15,464 nt of DNA from Lachnospiraceae bacterium UBA3826. Lineage in GTDB: Bacteria > Bacillota > Clostridia > Lachnospirales > Lachnospiraceae. The position numbers and the translations under genes were made by a program. Positions 15,381-15,464 of this stretch are shown one piece after another. Within the stretch, counting starts at the first letter, position 1. Each line of letters opens with the position of its first letter. The stretch covers positions 1-15,464 of the forward strand of contig DGII01000004.1 in the NCBI GenBank assembly GCA_002393095.1. The letters are read 5' to 3'. Below the pieces are notes generated by a model. The model searched no databases, was not told the DNA's origin, and was given only the letters and a program-made list of their open reading frames with translations.

Positions 15381-15428
15381 GTACTATATAGATACTGTAC
15401 ATGAAGAATATAAATATTTTATTAAATG

Positions 15429-15455
15429 TTAGCACTCGCACTTGACGAGTGCTAA
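15429..15455. promoter_or_regulatory. CIRCE heat-shock operator (HrcA binding site)
   Basis: TTAGCACTC (15429-15437), nine bases, then GAGTGCTAA (15447-15455): both arms match the CIRCE consensus exactly. HrcA binds here and represses chaperone operons until heat or misfolded protein titrates it via GroEL. TTGACG (15442-15447) in the spacer and right arm could be the -35 of the promoter; a -10 at 17 bases would fall just past the window end. The downstream gene, outside the window, is most likely groES-groEL or hrcA-grpE-dnaK on the + strand. Confidence 0.95.
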
Positions 15456-15464
15456 TTTTCGTTA

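Noticed and set aside
15381..15400. GTAC-flanked sequence after cheY as a terminator
   Set aside because: The arms are only four bases long and no T-run follows.

Overview
The window looks like chromosomal DNA from a Firmicute of the class Clostridia, most likely Lachnospiraceae. This rests on the long-form ArgB next to ArgJ and ArgD, a CheY that reads like the Bacillus/Clostridia type, a perfect CIRCE heat-shock operator, strong AGGAGG-type ribosome binding sites and sigma-A-like promoters. The placement is an inference from protein character; no database search was possible. There are no RNA genes, insertion sequences, CRISPR arrays or phage genes. Coding density is high, no gap exceeds about 160 bases, and every gene except argG is on the + strand.

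Layout. (1) 1-1043, minus strand: argG, cut by the window edge. (2) 1044-1204: divergent regulatory region with a promoter for each side. (3) 1205-6517: an arginine operon with a small GNAT acetyltransferase, argJ, argB, argD, and a solute-binding-like protein whose start codon overlaps the argD stop. (4) 6518-12906: a second operon, with its own promoter, that embeds a two-component system inside a competence locus: comEA (as a lipoprotein), OmpR-family regulator, sensor kinase, double-GerMN lipoprotein, comEC. (5) 12907-14963: purC with its own promoter and a leader with two hairpins, followed closely by a PrsA-like parvulin lipoprotein. (6) 15024-15380: a stand-alone CheY. (7) 15429-15455: a CIRCE operator at the right edge, so a chaperone operon (groES-groEL or hrcA-grpE-dnaK) probably begins just outside.

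How the genes fit together. ArgJ, ArgB and ArgD carry out the recycling acetyl-ornithine route from glutamate (argC and argF are not here), and ArgG performs the penultimate arginine step. ArgB has the N-terminal helix seen in arginine-inhibited enzymes, which is the expected control point when ArgJ recycles the acetyl group. ComEA and ComEC are the DNA receptor and DNA channel of natural transformation. The regulator, kinase and GerMN lipoprotein between them have the same order as actinobacterial mtrA-mtrB-lpqB, which suggests an envelope-sensing system tied to the DNA-uptake genes.

The most interesting points are the competence locus with its embedded MtrAB-LpqB-like module; two hairpins in that operon (one over the comEA ribosome binding site, one between gerMN and comEC); the orphan solute-binding protein coupled to argD; the GNAT gene leading the arg operon; and the structured purC leader.
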